NCBI RefSeq assembly: GCF_052115025.1
Contig: NZ_JBFRFW010000012.1
Location: 124,001-188,000 of the forward strand
DNA length: 64,000 nt
Direction: 5' to 3'
Source: Bradyrhizobium_A sp052115025
GTDB lineage: Bacteria > Pseudomonadota > Alphaproteobacteria > Rhizobiales > Xanthobacteraceae
Both the position numbers and the translations under genes were made by a program. Under the pieces are notes generated by a model, which saw nothing but the letters and a program-made list of their open reading frames with translations, had not been told where the DNA came from and searched no databases. The number at the start of each line of letters is the position of its first letter. Position 1 is the stretch's first letter. Positions 1 through 8,868 of this stretch are shown here, in pieces.

Positions 1-1950
1 CTGCCGTTCCATGAACCGATCCTCATCGCCACCTTCGCGGTGGTGGCGATCGGCGGCGTCGCCGTGGCCGGCGCCGTCACCTACTTCCGGCTATGGGGCT
101 ACCTGTGGCGCGAATGGTTCACCACCGTGGACCACAAGCGCATCGGCATCATGTACATGATCCTCGGGATCGTCATGCTGCTGCGCGGCTTCGCCGACGC
201 CCTCATGATGCGGCTGCAGCAGGCCATCGCCTTCAACGGCTCGGAAGGCTATCTCCCGGCCCATCACTACGACCAGATCTTCACCGCCCATGGCGTGATC
301 ATGATCTTCTTCGTGGCGATGCCGCTGGTGACGGGCCTGATGAACTACGTGGTGCCGCTGCAGATCGGCGCCCGCGACGTCTCCTTCCCGTTCCTCAACA
401 ACTTCTCCTTCTGGATGACGACGTCAGGCGCGGTGCTGGTGATGATGTCGCTGTTCGTCGGCGAGTTCGCCCGCACCGGCTGGCTCGCCTACCCGCCGCT
501 TTCCAACCTCGGCTACAGTCCCGATGTCGGCGTCGACTACTACATCTGGGCGCTGCAGATCGCCGGCGTCGGCACGACGCTGTCGGGCATCAACCTCATC
601 GCCACCATCGTCAAGCTGCGGGCGCCGGGCATGACCATGATGCAGATGCCGGTGTTCACCTGGACCTCGCTGTGCACCAACGTGCTGATCGTCGCCTCCT
701 TCCCGGTGCTGACGGCGGTGCTGGCGCTGCTGTCGCTCGACCGCGTCATCGGTACCAACTTCTTTACCAATGACTTCGGCGGCAATCCGATGATGTATGT
801 CAATCTCATCTGGATCTGGGGCCATCCCGAAGTCTACATCCTGGTGCTGCCGGCGTTCGGCATCTTCTCGGAAGTGACCTCGACGTTCTCCGGCAAGCGG
901 CTGTTCGGCTACACCTCGATGGTCTACGCCACAGTGGTCATCACCATCCTGTCGTACCTCGTGTGGCTACACCACTTCTTCACCATGGGATCGGGCGCGA
1001 GCGTCAACTCGTTCTTCGGCATCACCACGATGATCATCTCGATCCCGACGGGCGCCAAGATCTTCAACTGGCTGTTCACGATGTACCGCGGCCGCATACG
1101 CTTCGAGCTGCCGATGATGTGGACGGTGGCGTTCATGCTGACCTTCGTGATCGGCGGCATGACCGGCGTGATGCTGGCGGTGCCCCCGGCCGACTTCGTG
1201 CTGCACAACAGCCTGTTCCTGATCGCCCACTTCCACAACGTCATCATCGGCGGCGTGGTGTTCGGCATGTTCGCCGGCATCAGCTACTGGTTCCCCAAGG
1301 CGTTCGGCTTCAAGCTGGCGCCGTTCTGGGGCAAGGTGTCGTTCTGGTGCTGGGTGGTCGGCTTCTGGGTCGCCTTCACCCCGCTCTACGTGCTCGGCCT
1401 GATGGGGGTAACCCGGCGGCTGCGGGTGTTCGACGATCCGTCGTACCAGATCTGGTTCGTGATCGCCGCGGTCGGCGCCGTCCTGATCCTGATCGGCATC
1501 GCCGCCTTCCTGCTGCAGATCGCCGTCAGCATCCGCGACCGCAAGGCGCTGCGCGACGTCACCGGCGATCCCTGGAACGGGCGGACGCTGGAATGGGCGA
1601 CGTCGTCGCCGCCGCCGGCCTACAACTTCGCGTTCACGCCGGTGGTGCACGACCTCGACGCCTGGTGGGACATGAAGGCGCGCGGCTATATCCGGCCGCT
1701 GGAGGGCTTCCGCGCCATCCACATGCCGTCCAACACCGGCGCCGGCATCATCCTCGCCGGCATCTCCACCGCGATCGGCTTTGCGCTGATCTGGCACATC
1801 TGGTGGCTCGCGGCGGTCGGCTTCGCCGCACTGCTCGTCACCGCGATCGGCCATACCTTCAACTATCACCGCGATTTCCACATCAAGGCCGATGACGTGA
1901 TCCGCACCGAGAACGAACGCACCCGCCTGCTCGCGGAGACCGCACGATGA
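1..1950 (+). CDS. cyoB: Cytochrome bo3 ubiquinol oxidase subunit I (5' end outside window)
   Basis: Catalytic subunit of the quinol-oxidising, proton-pumping haem-copper oxidase of the inner membrane. The frame is open from base 1; the first residues LPFHEPI match the region about ten residues into known CyoB proteins, so the true start lies just upstream and the ATG-like start seen at position 40 is internal. Visible hallmarks are VDHKRIGIMY after the first membrane segment, TAHGVIM with a low-spin haem His, WGHPEVYILVLP with the CuB His and cross-linked Tyr, the HH pair in VWLHHFF and HFHNVI with further haem ligands. About a dozen or more membrane segments. The stop overlaps cyoC by 4 bp; cyoA should lie just left of the window. 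Confidence 0.97.
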   Translation: MPFHEPILIATFAVVAIGGVAVAGAVTYFRLWGYLWREWFTTVDHKRIGIMYMILGIVMLLRGFADALMMRLQQAIAFNGSEGYLPAHHYDQIFTAHGVIMIFFVAMPLVTGLMNYVVPLQIGARDVSFPFLNNFSFWMTTSGAVLVMMSLFVGEFARTGWLAYPPLSNLGYSPDVGVDYYIWALQIAGVGTTLSGINLIATIVKLRAPGMTMMQMPVFTWTSLCTNVLIVASFPVLTAVLALLSLDRVIGTNFFTNDFGGNPMMYVNLIWIWGHPEVYILVLPAFGIFSEVTSTFSGKRLFGYTSMVYATVVITILSYLVWLHHFFTMGSGASVNSFFGITTMIISIPTGAKIFNWLFTMYRGRIRFELPMMWTVAFMLTFVIGGMTGVMLAVPPADFVLHNSLFLIAHFHNVIIGGVVFGMFAGISYWFPKAFGFKLAPFWGKVSFWCWVVGFWVAFTPLYVLGLMGVTRRLRVFDDPSYQIWFVIAAVGAVLILIGIAAFLLQIAVSIRDRKALRDVTGDPWNGRTLEWATSSPPPAYNFAFTPVVHDLDAWWDMKARGYIRPLEGFRAIHMPSNTGAGIILAGISTAIGFALIWHIWWLAAVGFAALLVTAIGHTFNYHRDFHIKADDVIRTENERTRLLAETAR

Positions 1951-2585
1951 CAACCCACGTTTCCCCCGCCGCCACCACGCCGGACGGCAAGCCGGTGTTC
2001 TACCTCGTCGACGAACCGCATCACGCGGAAGGCGGCAGCACGCTGCTCGGCTTCTGGATCTACCTGATGAGCGACTGCCTCATCTTCGCGATGCTGTTTG
2101 CGACCTATGGCGTGCTCGGCGGCAGCTATGCCGCCGGCCCCGCACCGAAGGACCTGTTCGAGCTGCCGCTGGTGGCGCTCAACACCTCGATGCTGCTGCT
2201 GTCATCGATCACCTACGGCTTCGCCATGCTGGCGATGATGCAGAACCGCACCGGCCAGGTGCAGGCCTGGCTCGCCATCACCGGGCTGTTCGGCGCGGCG
2301 TTCATCGGCATCGAGCTCTACGAGTTCTCGCACCTGATCCATGAAGGTGCGACACCGCAGCGCAGCGCCTTCCTGTCGTCGTTCTTCACCCTGGTCGGCA
2401 CCCATGGCCTGCACGTCACGTTCGGCCTGATCTGGCTGGTGACGCTGATGGTGCAGGTGGCGCAGCGCGGCCTGATCGCCGCCAACCGCCGCCGCCTGAT
2501 GTGCCTCAGCATGTTCTGGCACTTCCTCGACGTCGTCTGGATCGGCGTTTTCACCCTGGTCTACCTGATGGGAGTTCTGCGATGA
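1947..2585 (+). CDS. cyoC: Cytochrome bo3 ubiquinol oxidase subunit III
   Basis: Membrane subunit III (212 aa) of the bo3 quinol oxidase, which stabilises the core complex. Five membrane helices are visible, including the LLGFWIYLMSDCLIFAMLFATYGVL segment (read as start LLGFWIYLMSD) typical of the haem-copper oxidase subunit III family and the terminal FWHFLDVVWIGVFTLVYL segment. The ATG overlaps the cyoB stop in an ATGA arrangement and its own stop overlaps the cyoD start in the same way, indicating translational coupling within the operon. Confidence 0.96.
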   Translation: MTTHVSPAATTPDGKPVFYLVDEPHHAEGGSTLLGFWIYLMSDCLIFAMLFATYGVLGGSYAAGPAPKDLFELPLVALNTSMLLLSSITYGFAMLAMMQNRTGQVQAWLAITGLFGAAFIGIELYEFSHLIHEGATPQRSAFLSSFFTLVGTHGLHVTFGLIWLVTLMVQVAQRGLIAANRRRLMCLSMFWHFLDVVWIGVFTLVYLMGVLR

Positions 2586-2974
2586 CCACCGACGCACACG
2601 CCAGCCATGGTGGCACCCATGATGCCGCACACCATGGCGACGACGGCCACGATCACGGCTCGCTGCGCTCCTACCTGACCGGCTTCGGCCTCTCGGTGGT
2701 GCTGACCGCGATTCCGTTCTGGCTGGTGATGACCAACGCGCTCGGCAACACCAACCTCACCGTGCTCGCGGTGATGGCGTTCGCGGTGGTGCAGATCGTC
2801 GTCCACATGGTCTACTTCCTGCACATGAACGCCCGCTCCGAGGGCGGCTGGACCATGATGGCGCTGATCTTCACCCTGATCATCGTGATCATCGCGCTGA
2901 GCGGCTCGCTGTGGGTGATGTACCACCTCAACACCAACATGATGCCGATCCACGACATGCGGCAGATGCCGTGA
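2582..2974 (+). CDS. cyoD: Cytochrome bo3 ubiquinol oxidase subunit IV
   Basis: Small subunit IV (130 aa) of the bo3 oxidase, needed for assembly of the complex. A His-rich cytoplasmic N-terminus (residues 6-26, many H, D and G) precedes three membrane helices; the middle one carries the family pattern VVQIVVHMVYFLHM. The start chosen is the ATG at 2582 that overlaps the cyoC stop by 4 bp, rather than an earlier in-frame Met inside cyoC. Confidence 0.95.
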   Translation: MTTDAHASHGGTHDAAHHGDDGHDHGSLRSYLTGFGLSVVLTAIPFWLVMTNALGNTNLTVLAVMAFAVVQIVVHMVYFLHMNARSEGGWTMMALIFTLIIVIIALSGSLWVMYHLNTNMMPIHDMRQMP

Positions 2975-3807
2975 GCATATTTGCTCCCGCCAACGACAAC
3001 GTCCACGCGCCGGCCCCGGCCGGCGCGCAGGCGTCGTCGCGGGCGCGGGGCAGCCGCAATCCCCTGATGCTCGCCGTGCTGGGCACGCTCGCCGGCGTCG
3101 GCATCGCCGGCCTCACCGCGCTCGGCGTGTGGCAGGTCGAACGCCGCGCCTGGAAGCTCGACCTGATCGACACGGTCGAACAGCGCATCCATGCCGCCCC
3201 GGTGACGGCCCCCGGCCCCGCCGCGTGGCCGGCAATCACACCGGCGAGTGCCGCCTATCGCCGCGTGACGGTGCGCGGCCACTATCTCAACGACCGTGAG
3301 ACACGGGTGCAGGCGGTGACCGACCTCGGCCCCGGCTTCTGGGTGGTGACGCCGCTCATCACCGACGCCGGCTTCACCGTGCTGGTCAACCGCGGCTTCG
3401 TGCCGACCGAGCGGCGCGATCCGGCGACACGCCAGAACGGCGACATCGCCGGCCAAACCGCCGTCACCGGGCTGTTACGCCTGACCGAGCCGAAAGGCGC
3501 GTTCCTGCGCGCCAACGACGCAGCCACTGACCGCTGGTACTCCCGCGACGTCGCGGCCATCGCCGCCGCGCGCGGGCTCGGCACGGTGTCGCCCTATTTC
3601 ATCGATGCCGACGCGGCGGACCTCCCCGGCGGCGCCCCCCGCGGCGGGCTGACGGTCGTGGCCTTCCCCAACAACCATCTCGTCTATGCCCTGACCTGGT
3701 TCGCGCTCGCCGCGATGCTGGCGGGCTTGAGCGCCTTTGTGACGCGCGACGAGTGGCGTAGAATGGCCGAACGGCGCCCGAATCCACGGCGCGGGGTCCG
3801 GACCTGA
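2971..3807 (+). CDS. SURF1-family oxidase assembly protein
   Basis: Inner-membrane assembly factor for haem-copper oxidases; SURF1 proteins in alphaproteobacteria take part in haem delivery to subunit I. The 278-aa protein has the family layout of two membrane helices (near residues 31-50 and 240-260) around a periplasmic domain, with GLTALGVWQVERRAWK after the first helix and GFWVVTPLI, VNRGFVP inside. The start is a GTG that overlaps the cyoD stop by 4 bp; a longer frame exists but would lie inside cyoD. Its place directly after cyoD, without a cyoE in view, suggests it serves this bo3 oxidase. Confidence 0.9.
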   Translation: MSIFAPANDNVHAPAPAGAQASSRARGSRNPLMLAVLGTLAGVGIAGLTALGVWQVERRAWKLDLIDTVEQRIHAAPVTAPGPAAWPAITPASAAYRRVTVRGHYLNDRETRVQAVTDLGPGFWVVTPLITDAGFTVLVNRGFVPTERRDPATRQNGDIAGQTAVTGLLRLTEPKGAFLRANDAATDRWYSRDVAAIAAARGLGTVSPYFIDADAADLPGGAPRGGLTVVAFPNNHLVYALTWFALAAMLAGLSAFVTRDEWRRMAERRPNPRRGVRT

Positions 3808-3870
3808 TGCAGCGGCGTCCCGGCGACCGCCGCGGCGAACGCGTGCCACCCAACTTGCGGTCGATTCCTG

Positions 3871-3907
3871 TGATGCTGATCTTGTGATGCTGATCTTGCG
3901 ATGCTGA
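3871..3907 (+). repeat. Tandem 14-bp repeat over the start of the sensor kinase gene
   Basis: Two exact copies of TGATGCTGATCTTG (3871-3884 and 3885-3898) are followed by a partial third copy that contains the ATG at 3901. Each copy has an ATG, but the first two are in other frames. No good Shine-Dalgarno sequence precedes 3901, so the repeat may affect translation initiation. Confidence 0.75.
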
Positions 3908-5259
3908 CAAAAACCCCGGACATCGGCGCCGACCCGGCCGCGCCCGCCGCGGCGCGGCCACCGCGCCGCGCGCTGCTGCTGCCCGACGACACCACCAACC
4001 GCAAGAACATCCTGCTGCTGATCCAGCTGCGCTGGATCGCGGTGGTCGGCCAGATCGCGACCATCGCCGTGGTGCAGTTCGGCCTCGGCATCAAGCTGCC
4101 GCTGGTGCCGATGGGCACGGTGCTCGCCGCCCTCGTTGCCCTCAACCTCGCGAGCCTCGCCTGGCTGCGCAACCGCACCCATGTCAGCAACCGCGTGCTG
4201 CTGATGATGCTGCTGCTCGATGTCGCCGCCCTCACCGCCCAGCTCTATCTCAGCGGCGGCGCCACCAATCCGTTCATCTCGCTCTACCTGCTGCAGGTGA
4301 CGCTGAGCGCCGTGCTGCTCGACACCCGCTCGACCTGGGCGATCGTCGCCGTCACCTGCTGGAGCTTCGTCGGACTGACGCTGCAGCACCGCCCGCTGGA
4401 GCTGCCGCCGGGCTCGATCGGCGACCTGTTCACGCTGCACATCGCCGGCATGGTGGTGTGCTTCGCGCTCGACGCCGCGCTCCTCGTCGTGTTCATGACC
4501 CGCATCGCCCGCAACCTGCGCGAGCGCGACGAACGCCTCGCCGCGCTGCGTCAGCATGCGGCGGAGGAGGACCACATCGTGCGCATGGGCCTGCTCGCCT
4601 CCGGCGCGGCCCACGAGCTCGGCACGCCGCTGGCGTCGCTGTCGGTGATCCTCAGCGACTGGCGGCGCATGCCGGCGCTCGCCGCCGACCCGGACCGGCT
4701 GCAGGAGATCGACGAGATGCAGGCCGAGCTCAAGCGCTGCAAGACCATCGTCACCGGCATCCTGCTCGCCGCCGGCGAGGCGCGCGGCGATGCGCCGCGC
4801 GTCACCACGGTCAACACCCTGCTCGCCGAGTTGATGGCGGAATGGCGAGCCGCCCGCGCCGCCCCCACCCTCGCCTACGAGAACGCGTTCGGCGCCGACG
4901 TCCAGATCGTCACCGACACCGCACTCAAGCAGGTGGTGTTCAACGTGCTCGACAACGCGCTGGAGGCATCGCCGCACTGGCTGAACTTCTCGGCCTCGCG
5001 TGACGGCGACATGCTGGTGCTCAAGGTGCGCGACATGGGGCCGGGCTTTGCGCCCGACATGCTGGCGCAGCTCGGCAAGCCCTACCAGTCGAGCAAGGGC
5101 CGCCAGGGCGGCGGCCTCGGGCTGTTCCTGGTGGTCAATGTGGTGCGCAAGCTCGGCGGCACGGTGTCGGCAGCGAACCGACCGCAGGGCGGCGCCGTGG
5201 TCACCCTCACCCTGCCGCTGGCGGCGCTGGCGATCGGAGCACGCCCCCATGACAAGTGA
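3901..5259 (+). CDS. RegB/PrrB/ActS-type sensor histidine kinase
   Basis: Membrane sensor kinase, 452 aa, of the redox-sensing RegB family. Six membrane helices occupy about residues 38-200, with the heptapeptide GGATNPF (119-125) at the place of the quinone-binding motif of RegB. The phospho-accepting His is H238 in ASGAAHELGTPLASL, the RegB-type H-box. A Cys at 280 in AELKRCKTIV lies in the region that carries the redox-active Cys in RegB, by position only. The ATPase domain shows NVLDNALEAS, DMGPGF and GGGLGLFLV. It overlaps the response regulator gene by 11 bp. Together they probably tune expression of respiratory genes including the adjacent oxidase. It may be a paralogue, not the main global regulator of the organism. 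Confidence 0.92.
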   Translation: MLTKTPDIGADPAAPAAARPPRRALLLPDDTTNRKNILLLIQLRWIAVVGQIATIAVVQFGLGIKLPLVPMGTVLAALVALNLASLAWLRNRTHVSNRVLLMMLLLDVAALTAQLYLSGGATNPFISLYLLQVTLSAVLLDTRSTWAIVAVTCWSFVGLTLQHRPLELPPGSIGDLFTLHIAGMVVCFALDAALLVVFMTRIARNLRERDERLAALRQHAAEEDHIVRMGLLASGAAHELGTPLASLSVILSDWRRMPALAADPDRLQEIDEMQAELKRCKTIVTGILLAAGEARGDAPRVTTVNTLLAELMAEWRAARAAPTLAYENAFGADVQIVTDTALKQVVFNVLDNALEASPHWLNFSASRDGDMLVLKVRDMGPGFAPDMLAQLGKPYQSSKGRQGGGLGLFLVVNVVRKLGGTVSAANRPQGGAVVTLTLPLAALAIGARPHDK

Positions 5260-5812
5260 TCTCGCGACGGAGGCCGACGACGCCGCCGAGCGGCTGCTGG
5301 TGATCGTCGAAGACGATGCCGGCTTCGCCCGCACGCTGAAGCGCTCGTTCGAGCGCCGCGGCTACCGCGTGCTGCATGCGGAAGGGTTCGAGGCGCTGAC
5401 GGACATTCTCAAGGACGAGCAGCCCGGCTACGCGGTGGTCGACCTCAAGCTCGCCGGCGCCTCGGGCCTCGCCTGCGTCGAGGCGCTGCACAGCCACGAT
5501 CCGGACACCCTGATCGTGGTGCTGACCGGCTATGCCAGCATCGCCACCGCGGTGGAGGCGATCAAGCTCGGCGCCTGCCACTACCTCGCCAAGCCCTCCA
5601 ACACCGACGACATCGAGGAAGCCTTCACCAAGGCCGAAGGCAATGCCAAGGTCGCGCTCACCGAGCGGCCGACCTCGATCAAGACGCTGGAGTGGGAGCA
5701 CATCCACCAGACCCTGGTCGAGACCGACTTCAACATCTCCGAGACCGCGCGCCGCCTCGGCATGCACCGCCGCACCCTGGCGCGCAAGCTCGAGAAGCGG
5801 CAGGTCAAATAG
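5249..5812 (+). CDS. RegA/PrrA/ActR-type response regulator
   Basis: DNA-binding partner of the preceding sensor kinase, 187 aa. The receiver domain (about 15-130) has the acidic pair E21/D22, the phosphorylation site D65 in VVDLKLAG and K115 in LAKPS; the C-terminal Fis-type helix-turn-helix (about 145-187) ends in NISETARRLGMHRRTLARKL, as in RegA. The ATG at 5249 lies inside the kinase gene (11-bp overlap), so the two are co-translated. Family members activate or repress respiratory, nitrogen and carbon fixation genes according to quinone redox state. Confidence 0.93.
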   Translation: MTSDLATEADDAAERLLVIVEDDAGFARTLKRSFERRGYRVLHAEGFEALTDILKDEQPGYAVVDLKLAGASGLACVEALHSHDPDTLIVVLTGYASIATAVEAIKLGACHYLAKPSNTDDIEEAFTKAEGNAKVALTERPTSIKTLEWEHIHQTLVETDFNISETARRLGMHRRTLARKLEKRQVK

Positions 5813-6017
5813 CCGGGGTTCAGCGGCCCCGCCGGCGCACGGCCGCAGCGGGCATGCGGCCCGAAAGCAACAGGTTCCCAAAATGCGAGCCGCGGCCGGT
5901 CCGGTCGCTGGACAGCGGCCGGGTTGCGCGCCCTAAGTACGTCCGTTTGGTGATTTCCGTTGCCGTCGTCGCCTCTCCGGCAGGCATTCCGCCGCCCGAA
6001 GCCACGGCCTTGTCATA

Positions 6018-6416
6018 GTGAGCATGAGCGGACCTGCAACCCCGAGGCGATTCCTGCACCAGCGCACCGCGCTGGCGTGGCTGCTCGTCTTCGGCTTGCT
6101 GATCAAATCCGTCCTGACCGCGATGGCCGGGCATCCGGCCGGACTGGACACGTCCTTCGCCATCGTGTGCCAGCACGACGAGGGACAGAGCGGCAGGACC
6201 GACGCTCCGGCGGCACCAGGAGAGCTGGATCTCAACGACTGCTGCTCGACCTGCGCGCTGCTGGAGGCCGGGCATGCCGCGTTGCCCCCGCCGCTCGCTC
6301 CCGAGCTCCGGCTGCGCGTCGCGACATCGACGCGCATCGACATCATCGCCGACGTGCTGCCGGCCGCGCTCCGCCAGGCCGCCCCTTACAGCTCCCGCGC
6401 ACCGCCAAGGATCTGA
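6018..6416 (+). CDS. Small exported Cys-rich protein (DUF2946-like)
   Basis: Protein of about 132 aa of unproven function. It starts at GTG 6018 or ATG 6024, has one hydrophobic segment near residues 18-36 (signal peptide or anchor), and a Cys-containing motif DCCSTCALL near residue 75 that could bind metal. DUF2946 proteins share this layout (N-terminal hydrophobic segment, mid-chain Cys cluster) and are often near metal genes. It precedes a beta-barrel-like protein and a thioredoxin. The assignment to DUF2946 is by resemblance only. Confidence 0.6.
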   Translation: MSMSGPATPRRFLHQRTALAWLLVFGLLIKSVLTAMAGHPAGLDTSFAIVCQHDEGQSGRTDAPAAPGELDLNDCCSTCALLEAGHAALPPPLAPELRLRVATSTRIDIIADVLPAALRQAAPYSSRAPPRI

Positions 6417-6502
6417 CGCCGTCCTGCGTCGCCGGCTCGCCAGAGCCGTTCCTTGTCCCGGGTCGACCTTGCGCGGTTGATCCGTTTTGCGGAGCCACAG
6501 CC

Positions 6503-7597
6503 ATGCGCAAACCTTCGACCCACGCGACGATGAGCGTCGCATCCTCGACATCGTTCCCGTCCTCCTCCCGCCCGCTGACAATCAGGCTGCTTGCCATCGT
6601 GTTGCTGGCGCTGGCGCCACTGATCGTGTTCGTGCCGTCGGCGGCCAACGCCTGCGCCTGCGGCTGCAGCGTGTTCGACGTCGGCGGCGGGCTGCTGCCC
6701 CAGGAAGACGACCATGGCGGCCGCGTCTTCACCGAGTGGTGGCACGCCAGCCAGAACCGGAACTGGATCGGCAGCTCCCGCGGCCCAGCCGACGCCAACA
6801 ACGACAAGCGCGTGGTGACCGACTGGGTCACCGCGGGCCTGCAGTACATGTTCAACCGCGAGTGGGGCATCTCGATCCGCGTCCCCTATGTCAGCCGCGC
6901 CTTCACCACCGACACCGGAGCGCCCCCCGACGGCGCCGGCATCCAGACGTTCAACTCACGCAGCATCGGCGACATCGAGATCATGGGCATGTACACCGGC
7001 TTCTCGTCGGACATGTCCACCGGCATCATCTTCGGCCTGAAGCTGCCGACCGGCACGTTCACCGCGCAGGGGCTGGACCGCGATACCCAGATCGGATCGG
7101 GCAGCACCGACCTGATCCTCGGCGCCTTCCATCGCGGCATGATCAGCGGCGACAATGCCTGGCAGTACTTCACCCAGGTGCGCTGGCTGCAGCCGTTCCT
7201 GTACCAATCGGCCTACAATGCCGACGCCAACGCCGTCCTGCTCTACAAGCCGGGATACCAGATCGACGGCGCGGCAGGCGTGGTCTACAATAACCTCTAC
7301 AACGTCGCCGGTTTCGACAAGATCGCCCCGCTGCTGCAGATCATCGTGTCGCATCGCCAGCGCGACAGCGGCCCGGCAGCCGATCCGCTCAACAGCGGCT
7401 TCGATCGCATCATGATCTCGCCGGGCATCGAGTTCACCAAGGTGGTGGACGAGGTCAACAAGCGGGTGCTCAAGTTCTACGTCGACGTCGAGATTCCGAT
7501 CTTCTACCGCGCCAATGCGGCGATCAACGACAACGGCAGCATGGGCCAGCTGATCGCGCCGTACCTGATCAAGACCGTCGCGAGCTATAATTTCTGA
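6503..7597 (+). CDS. Predicted outer-membrane beta-barrel-like protein
   Basis: Protein of 364 aa with a signal peptide (hydrophobic stretch about residues 30-50, cleavage probably near SAANA) followed by the Cys pattern CACGCSVFDVG and a region rich in alternating polar/hydrophobic strands with aromatic residues. The last residues TVASYNF end in Phe, as expected of an outer-membrane barrel signal. Phrases such as QYMFNREWGISIRVPYVSR and GLKLPTGTF recur in proteins annotated as transporter or hypothetical. The start is the ATG at 6503; an upstream extension reads through the previous gene in another frame. Substrate unknown; metal or copper links are suggested only by the CxCxC motif and neighbours. 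Confidence 0.7.
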   Translation: MRKPSTHATMSVASSTSFPSSSRPLTIRLLAIVLLALAPLIVFVPSAANACACGCSVFDVGGGLLPQEDDHGGRVFTEWWHASQNRNWIGSSRGPADANNDKRVVTDWVTAGLQYMFNREWGISIRVPYVSRAFTTDTGAPPDGAGIQTFNSRSIGDIEIMGMYTGFSSDMSTGIIFGLKLPTGTFTAQGLDRDTQIGSGSTDLILGAFHRGMISGDNAWQYFTQVRWLQPFLYQSAYNADANAVLLYKPGYQIDGAAGVVYNNLYNVAGFDKIAPLLQIIVSHRQRDSGPAADPLNSGFDRIMISPGIEFTKVVDEVNKRVLKFYVDVEIPIFYRANAAINDNGSMGQLIAPYLIKTVASYNF

Positions 7598-7730
7598 CGC
7601 ATCGATCGGCCGGCCCGCGCCAGCACCGCGCGGCCGGCGATGCCATCACCACCGCGGCGGAACGGCGACTGCGCCCGCTGCCAGGCGACATCAGCCGCAC
7701 CAAGGTTCGGTGCGAGCAAGGAGGCCGTTC

Positions 7731-8279
7731 GTGAGGCCGCATTCATTCCGACACCGAGCCGGCGGCCTTGCCGGCTGCCTTGCTGCCTGCCTTGCCGGCT
7801 GGCTGGCGCTGCTGGCCGGACCGGGCGCGGCGCAGGCCGCGCCGGAGATCGGCGCGGCTGCGCCGGCGCTGACCATGACCGCGCTGGACGGACACGTCTT
7901 CGCGCTCGCCGCGCTGCGCGGCAAGGTGGTGCTGGTGACCTACTGGGCGACCTGGTGCGCGCCGTGCAAGAAGGAGATGCCCGTTCTCGACGCCTTCTAT
8001 CGCCGCCACCGGTCCGAGGGCCTCGAGCTGATCGGCATCAGCGCCGATCGTCCGCAGGACTATGCGAAGATGCGCGACATGAGCCGCGCACTCAGCTACC
8101 CGACGGCGACCATGGACCGGATTTCCGACAATGGCTTCGGGCCGCCGGAGGGCTTTCCACTGACCTATGTGATCGACCGCAATGGCGTCGTCCGCGACAG
8201 GTTCATCGAAGTGCGTGAGCAGCTGCTGCGCGACGTCGTGCAGCCGCTGCTCGCGGCGCCGCCCGGGCCGCGCCCATGA
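7731..8279 (+). CDS. TlpA-type thioredoxin-fold protein
   Basis: Exported or membrane-anchored thiol-disulfide oxidoreductase, 182 aa. A hydrophobic N-terminal segment (about residues 11-35) is followed by a thioredoxin/AhpC-TSA fold with the active site WATWCAPCKKEMP (C76, C79) and the cis-Pro region GFPLTYVID. The start is GTG 7731, which has a strong AAGGAGG at 7718-7724; an earlier in-frame GTG at 7710 lacks one. Likely reduces a periplasmic protein, perhaps its Cys-containing neighbours. The stop overlaps the next gene by 4 bp. Confidence 0.88.
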   Translation: MRPHSFRHRAGGLAGCLAACLAGWLALLAGPGAAQAAPEIGAAAPALTMTALDGHVFALAALRGKVVLVTYWATWCAPCKKEMPVLDAFYRRHRSEGLELIGISADRPQDYAKMRDMSRALSYPTATMDRISDNGFGPPEGFPLTYVIDRNGVVRDRFIEVREQLLRDVVQPLLAAPPGPRP

Positions 8280-8842
8280 GGAGGGATATGGCCCGCACCA
8301 AGCCGCGGAGACGGATGCAGCCGGCGCGCGCCGGCGCCATGCTGCTGGCGCTCGCGCTCGGCGGCCTGCCGGCGGCGCCGTCGCGGGCGCAGAGCGATGC
8401 GGACGGGCGCTTCGTCGCCGATCCGGTCAGCGGCTGCAAGCTCTGGAATCCGCATCCGCGCCCGGACGAGACCGCAAGCTGGTCGGGCGCCTGTGTCAAC
8501 GGCTTCGCCGAGGGCGCCGGCTCGCTGCAATGGCTGCACGGCGGCAGGGCCTATGAGCGCGACGATGGCGTGTGGAAGGACGGACGCCAGGTCGGGCGCG
8601 GCACGCAGGACTGGGGGACGGGCCGTTACGACGGCGAGCTCGCCAATGGCGAGCCGGAAGGCCATGGCGTGCTGTCACTGCAGACCGCGCGCTACGACGG
8701 CCAGTTTCACAACGGCAAGCCGAACGGCAGCGGCACCGCCACCCGCCTCGACGGCCTGTTCAAGGGCACCTGGAAAGACGGCTGCCTGGTCGGCGATCCA
8801 CGGCGGATCGCGTTCGGCGTGCCGTCCGCCACCTGCCAGTAG
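8276..8842 (+). CDS. Exported MORN-repeat protein
   Basis: Protein of 188 aa with an N-terminal signal sequence (AMLLALALGGLPAAPSRAQ) and four to five MORN repeats of the form YxGxxxNGxxxGxG, for example YDGELANGEPEGHG and YDGQFHNGKPNGSG (about residues 65-165). MORN repeats form beta-hairpin solenoids that bind proteins or lipids. The ATG at 8276 overlaps the TlpA-like stop (ATGA); an in-frame ATG at 8288 is an alternative. Likely co-expressed with the thioredoxin. No enzymatic motif seen. Confidence 0.82.
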   Translation: MRRDMARTKPRRRMQPARAGAMLLALALGGLPAAPSRAQSDADGRFVADPVSGCKLWNPHPRPDETASWSGACVNGFAEGAGSLQWLHGGRAYERDDGVWKDGRQVGRGTQDWGTGRYDGELANGEPEGHGVLSLQTARYDGQFHNGKPNGSGTATRLDGLFKGTWKDGCLVGDPRRIAFGVPSATCQ

Positions 8843-8868
8843 AGCATTGTCGCAAACGGAGATCGATC

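Noticed and set aside
967..1953. Long reverse-strand frame across cyoB
   Set aside because: Arg/Glu/His-rich shadow of a high-GC membrane gene; the + strand has full CyoB homology.
3475..5334. 619-codon reverse frame over the sensor kinase
   Set aside because: Composition typical of a complementary shadow frame; the kinase on + has all motifs.
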